From DASQDN01 sp963825845 (GTDB lineage: Bacteria > Acidobacteriota > Terriglobia > Bryobacterales > Bryobacteraceae): a stretch of 64,000 bases of DNA. The stretch covers positions 62,001 to 126,000 of the forward strand of contig CAWGVL010000065.1 of assembly GCA_963825845.1 (NCBI GenBank). Reading direction: 5' to 3'. Below are positions 61,237 through 64,000 of the stretch, piece by piece. Position 1 is the stretch's first letter; each line of letters starts with the position of its first letter. The notes beneath the pieces were generated by a model. It was not told the origin of the DNA. It made no database searches and saw only the letters and a program-made list of their open reading frames with translations. The translations under genes were made by a program, and so were the position numbers.

Positions 61237-62043
61237 ATGAGGAACTCAGATGTCATGAGCAGGCTACCGTGCGACAGGCTATCATCCGCCAAAGCCCCAG
61301 GACACTGGGTTCTCGCGAGAGCGGGAAAACGAGTCCTACGGCCCGGCGGAGTAGAACTGACGAACCGTATGCTTGCTTCGCTCAACATCGGGCGCGTCGA
61401 TACCGTCATTGAGCTTGCTCCCGGGCTGGGGCACACAGCCGAGCGCGTGCTTGCCGCTCGGCCTGCATCCTATCTCGGAGTTGACCGCGAGCACGCTGTC
61501 ACCCAACGCCTGAACGCGAGGTTAGGAAGCGATGCCGCCCGATTCGTCACAGGCACAGCTGAGGATACGGGGCTACCCGGGGAGATCGCGACCGTCTTGT
61601 ACGGAGAAGCGATGCTCAGCATGCAGCCTCATGCTCGCAAAAAGCTGATCGTGGACGAAGCATGGCGGTTGCTTCAGCGCGGCGGCCGTTACGGAATCCA
61701 CGAACTGTGTGTGGGTGAGATCAATCAATCCGATCGACAGAATTTGGAGGCTGAACTCGCCGAGGTTATCCATCACGGTGTCCGCGTGCTCACAATGGGC
61801 GAGTGGCGGAACCTGGTTGAGTCTACTGGATTCCAAGTAACGCAAGAGATGTGCGCGCCGATGAAATTACTCGAGCCCGGCCGCATCCTTCAAGACGAGG
61901 GATTCTTCGGAGCGCTACACTTCGCCGCGAACCTACTTACGCATCCGGAAATGCTGCGTCGAGTTGTTCGGATGCGCGCCTGTTTTCGCTGGCATCGTCA
62001 TCAACTCCAGGCAATCTCCATCATTTGCAAGAAGGACTACTGA
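61237..62043 (+). CDS. Class I SAM methyltransferase of the NO-reductase divergon
   Basis: 268 residues, intact. AAAGGAG (near 61228) precedes the ATG at 61237; an earlier in-frame TTG (61183) lies inside operator 2 and is rejected. Core motifs: VIELAPGLGHTAERVLAA (motif I, SAM loop), YLGVDREHAV (acidic), LYGEAMLSMQPHARKKLIVDEAWRLLQRGGRYGIHEL (as LLQRGGRYGIHELC). The substrate is unknown. It is read away from norZ through the shared palindromes and is followed 6 bp later by a cupin gene, so the pair may belong to the NO response. Similar methyltransferase-cupin pairs near norB or hcp genes are, to my knowledge, found in other bacteria, but I could not check this. Confidence 0.82.
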   Translation: MRNSDVMSRLPCDRLSSAKAPGHWVLARAGKRVLRPGGVELTNRMLASLNIGRVDTVIELAPGLGHTAERVLAARPASYLGVDREHAVTQRLNARLGSDAARFVTGTAEDTGLPGEIATVLYGEAMLSMQPHARKKLIVDEAWRLLQRGGRYGIHELCVGEINQSDRQNLEAELAEVIHHGVRVLTMGEWRNLVESTGFQVTQEMCAPMKLLEPGRILQDEGFFGALHFAANLLTHPEMLRRVVRMRACFRWHRHQLQAISIICKKDY

Positions 62044-62049
62044 CCGGCT

Positions 62050-62379
62050 ATGAATCCATATACGTTCGTTGCGGATGTGCTCACGGAGACCGAGATCCCG
62101 GAGAAAGGCATGGTGAGCCATACCGTTGTCAACGATGACAACCTGAAGATCATCCTCTTCCGGTTTGCGCCCGGCCATGAATTGGCGGCACACACGGCGC
62201 CCATGCCGGCCACCATTTACTTCGTGAAAGGGGACGCGGCGTTAACACTGGGATCGGAGACGCGCGATGTGAAAGAGGGCGCATTGATCCACATGCAGCC
62301 CAAGCTAACCCACGCGATCGTGGCAAAGACACCGGTGACGATGTTGCTATACATGTTGAAGTCCGCACGCGAGAAGTAG
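62050..62379 (+). CDS. Small single-domain cupin
   Basis: 109 residues, intact. A cupin barrel with the two motifs GHELAAHTAPMPATIYFVKGDAALTLG (motif 1 with one His, PG-less) and GALIHMQPKLTHAIVAKTPVTMLLYML (motif 2, His at HMQP and THAI). Metal binding is plausible through these His residues. Starts 6 bp after the methyltransferase stop, so the two are translationally linked. Role unknown; its stop is 3 bp from that of the convergent SDR gene. Confidence 0.85.
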   Translation: MNPYTFVADVLTETEIPEKGMVSHTVVNDDNLKIILFRFAPGHELAAHTAPMPATIYFVKGDAALTLGSETRDVKEGALIHMQPKLTHAIVAKTPVTMLLYMLKSAREK

Positions 62380-62382
62380 CGG

Positions 62383-63408
62383 TCACCGAACTTCGTTGTT
62401 GCGTGCGGCCGCCCGCTCACTCATTGCCGTCAACATGCTTGGAGAAACGGCAGACGTACTGTCTTTTCCTTTTGCGACTCGCTGGCCGATTCCTCCCGGG
62501 CCGGGAAGCACTCGATTTGCTGCAGCGAGCAGCCGTCCGGTGAACTCTGGAAAGAGAGCATCCGCAGCCGCCGCGATGCGTGCCGGGGCAGTTAGCGTAA
62601 TCTCGACTTCTCCGCTCTTCATGGCATCGATAATCTGACGGGCGGCCCGGTCGGCGTCCATGGAAGCAATCGGCAGTGAATCGGAGATGCTGAACCACGC
62701 GTACTCGAGCTGGTTCTTGCCCTTGAACTCGGCATTGCGGGGGCTCCCAGTCCTCATGAGGCCCGGCACGACCGTCGTCACAACGATGCCGTCCTTCATC
62801 ACCTCGCTGCGAAGCCCTCGTGAGAAGCCCACGAACGCGAACTTGCTTGCTGAATACGGAAGCAGGTGCGGAACTGCGATTTTTCCTCCGATAGAAGTAA
62901 TGTTCACGATCCTGCCGCTGCGCCTGCGACGCATACCGGGCAACACTGACAGCGATGTGTACACGCCGGACCAGAAGTTCGAGTCCATAGCGTTGTAGAA
63001 GTCTTCGATCGTCATCTCCTCCAACGGCCCAACGGATATGATGCCCGCCGTGTTGATCAGGATATCGATCGCGCCGAAGTGGGCCTCAACGCGCGCAACC
63101 ATCATTTGTACTTCATCGCGATTGCGCAGGTCACATGGTATTGCGAAGACATCGGCGCCTCTTGTCTGAAGATCATATCGAGCGTCCGCGAGTTCCTGTT
63201 CATCGCGGGCGCAAATCGCGATACGCGCGCCCTCATCCGCAAGATGCCTCGCGAGCACGAGGCCAAGGCCTCTTGATCCACCCGTAACCAGTGCGACTTT
63301 GCCGCGCAATCTCGATTCGCGAACAGATTGAGATCGTGCGAACATCAAAAGGCCTGCGCCTGCCGCGGACCACAAAAGAGCTTTCGATACACCCGAGGAG
63401 TTGCGCAT
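62383..63408 (-). CDS. Membrane-anchored SDR-family oxidoreductase
   Basis: 341 residues, intact. An N-terminal hydrophobic segment (about residues 9-25, ALLWSAAGAGLLMFA) precedes an SDR domain: VALVTGGSRGLGLVLARHLADEG (TGxxxGxG), ILINTAGIISVG, Ser in RIVNITSIGGK, YSASKFAFVGFSRGLRSEV (Tyr, Lys). The C-terminal extension (about 250-341) is Ala-rich. This layout resembles a widespread group of uncharacterised SDRs near lipid metabolism genes; the substrate is not known. It is convergent with the cupin gene. Confidence 0.85.
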   Translation of the reverse strand: MRNSSGVSKALLWSAAGAGLLMFARSQSVRESRLRGKVALVTGGSRGLGLVLARHLADEGARIAICARDEQELADARYDLQTRGADVFAIPCDLRNRDEVQMMVARVEAHFGAIDILINTAGIISVGPLEEMTIEDFYNAMDSNFWSGVYTSLSVLPGMRRRRSGRIVNITSIGGKIAVPHLLPYSASKFAFVGFSRGLRSEVMKDGIVVTTVVPGLMRTGSPRNAEFKGKNQLEYAWFSISDSLPIASMDADRAARQIIDAMKSGEVEITLTAPARIAAAADALFPEFTGRLLAAANRVLPGPGGIGQRVAKGKDSTSAVSPSMLTAMSERAAARNNEVR

Positions 63409-63562
63409 GGGATACCCTCCACTGCATCGTTAGACCGCGCCACGCGCCGAATGATTACAGCTTTCAAGGGCCCTCCGTCCAGCCGTTTTTAGTCTTATAT
63501 GCGAAGGAAAAGAGAAAGGGCTTCCCATGCAAACAAAATTGCGCTATTCTGTTTCAAACATT

Positions 63563-63757
63563 ATGGCCACTAAAAAGCAAGGTGCCACAAAGAAAGCCGC
63601 CGCAAAGAAATCGGCCGTGAAGAAGACGGCCGCGAAGAAGACTGCAGCGAAGAAGGTCGCCAAGAAGGCGCCCGCAAAGAAGACGGCCGTTAAAAAGGCG
63701 ACCGTCAAGAAGAGCGCTGCGAAGGCGACGAAGAAAGCTCCTGCGAAGCGCGCCTAG
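63563..63757 (+). CDS. Histone H1-like Lys/Ala-rich DNA-binding protein
   Basis: 64 residues: MATKKQGATKKAAAKK then repeats of (A/V)KKTAAKK, KKAPAKK and KKATVKK types, ending KKAPAKRA. Lys, Ala and Thr make up nearly all of it. It resembles bacterial histone H1-like/AlgP C-terminal tails that bind DNA and compact the nucleoid. The ATG at 63563 is preferred to the open frame from 63527, which starts without any Lys-rich pattern. No globular domain is present. Reading frame intact. Confidence 0.8.
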   Translation: MATKKQGATKKAAAKKSAVKKTAAKKTAAKKVAKKAPAKKTAVKKATVKKSAAKATKKAPAKRA

Positions 63758-63810
63758 CGTTCGGTCGCACAAGCAGGCTCACCGCTCGTCGAAGGGTTTG
63801 CGGAATCCTC

Positions 63811-63828
63811 CACGACCGTAAGGTCGTG
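63811..63828. other. Hairpin downstream of the H1-like gene
   Basis: CACGACC (63811-63817) and GGTCGTG (63822-63828) flank GTAA. No T run follows. A second small hairpin with loop TTCG lies at 63888-63901. Function not known; they may be part of a short RNA or a 3' UTR. Confidence 0.35.
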
Positions 63829-63915
63829 CCTGATGAAGATTCGCAGGCCCGCGCGTGCCTTGCCGTAGGCATTTCCTGCGGGACCGAATCCGTTCGCGGA
63901 TCGGCTCCTGTATGT

Positions 63916-64000
63916 CTAGGCGAAGGCGTAGCGGAGCATCAGCATAAAGCTGATTGCGGTGAGCGCGACGCACAGGCCCGCAAGGATGCGCCACATCGTA
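63916..64000 (-). CDS. Small membrane-like C-terminal fragment at the right edge
   Basis: The reverse strand ends MWRILAGLCVALTAISFMLM then LRYAFA and a stop at 63916. It is one hydrophobic segment, either the end of a larger membrane protein beyond the window or a very short one. Nothing more can be said. Confidence 0.3.
   Translation of the reverse strand, partial: TMWRILAGLCVALTAISFMLMLRYAFA

Noticed and set aside
63554..63772. 72-residue Leu/Arg-rich ORF opposite the H1-like gene
   Set aside because: It is the antisense reading of Lys/Ala codons.

Overview
The window looks like a chromosomal segment of a soil Acidobacteriota, probably of the Solibacter/Bryobacter type. This is inferred from gene content and not tested: a PEP-CTERM surface protein, a Ser/Thr kinase fused to a formylglycine-enzyme-like domain, an MscL with a zinc-ribbon tail, HemQ, an SdhC-A-B operon with a single cytochrome b subunit, a class II DAHP synthase and a quinol-type NO reductase, in GC-rich DNA. 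Many genes are broken by one-base shifts although their conserved motifs continue in the next frame. I read most of these as indels left in the assembly, not decay, and I give whole-gene coordinates across them. sdhA is the worst case; the right-hand end (58-64 kb) is nearly clean.

Layout. 0-1.8 kb: pdxS (cut by the left edge) and its MocR/PdxR-type regulator. 1.9-7.1 kb: an exported tandem RidA-like protein, then on the minus strand a PaiB-like protein, a YpdA-type flavoprotein and alaS. 7.1-14.9 kb (minus): a zinc-ribbon membrane protein, a membrane kinase, and tssM, tssL and tssK, the membrane complex and baseplate adaptor of a type VI secretion system (T6SS). 15.0-20.1 kb (plus, divergent): a tail-anchored protein with about fourteen GEFTRMF motifs and two tandem paralogous methyltransferases. 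20-22.7 kb (minus): an MFS exporter and a second tssK. 22.8-28.8 kb: sulfatase with repeats, SDR, M19 dipeptidase, S9 peptidase. 28.9-32.3 kb: sdhCAB. 32.4-37.1 kb: a rhodanese with an in-frame TGA exactly at its catalytic Cys codon, mscL, a DinB-like protein, hemQ, hppA. 37.2-45.4 kb: an ECF-like sigma factor, a GlsB-like protein, recN, DAHP synthase, amidohydrolase, radical SAM protein, ALDH7-type dehydrogenase. 45.6-57.2 kb: the second T6SS block, tssB-tssC-hcp-tagJ-tssA-tssE-tssF-tssG-tssH, opened by a near-consensus sigma-70 promoter and closed by a terminator. 57.2-64 kb: PEP-CTERM protein, a CRP/FNR regulator with norB, a divergent methyltransferase-cupin pair with two palindromes between them, an SDR, and a histone H1-like Lys/Ala protein.

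Together the two T6SS blocks supply sheath (B, C), tube (Hcp), baseplate (E, F, G, K), cap or accessory (A, TagJ), recycling ATPase (H) and membrane complex (L, M). TssJ, VgrG, PAAR and effectors are not seen here. The kinase and the multi-threonine repeat protein flanking the membrane-complex genes suggest a phospho-signalling layer on this system. The best candidates for something undescribed are that repeat protein, the pair of methyltransferases with an HPP(Y/F) motif, the second TssK, and the putative selenocysteine rhodanese.
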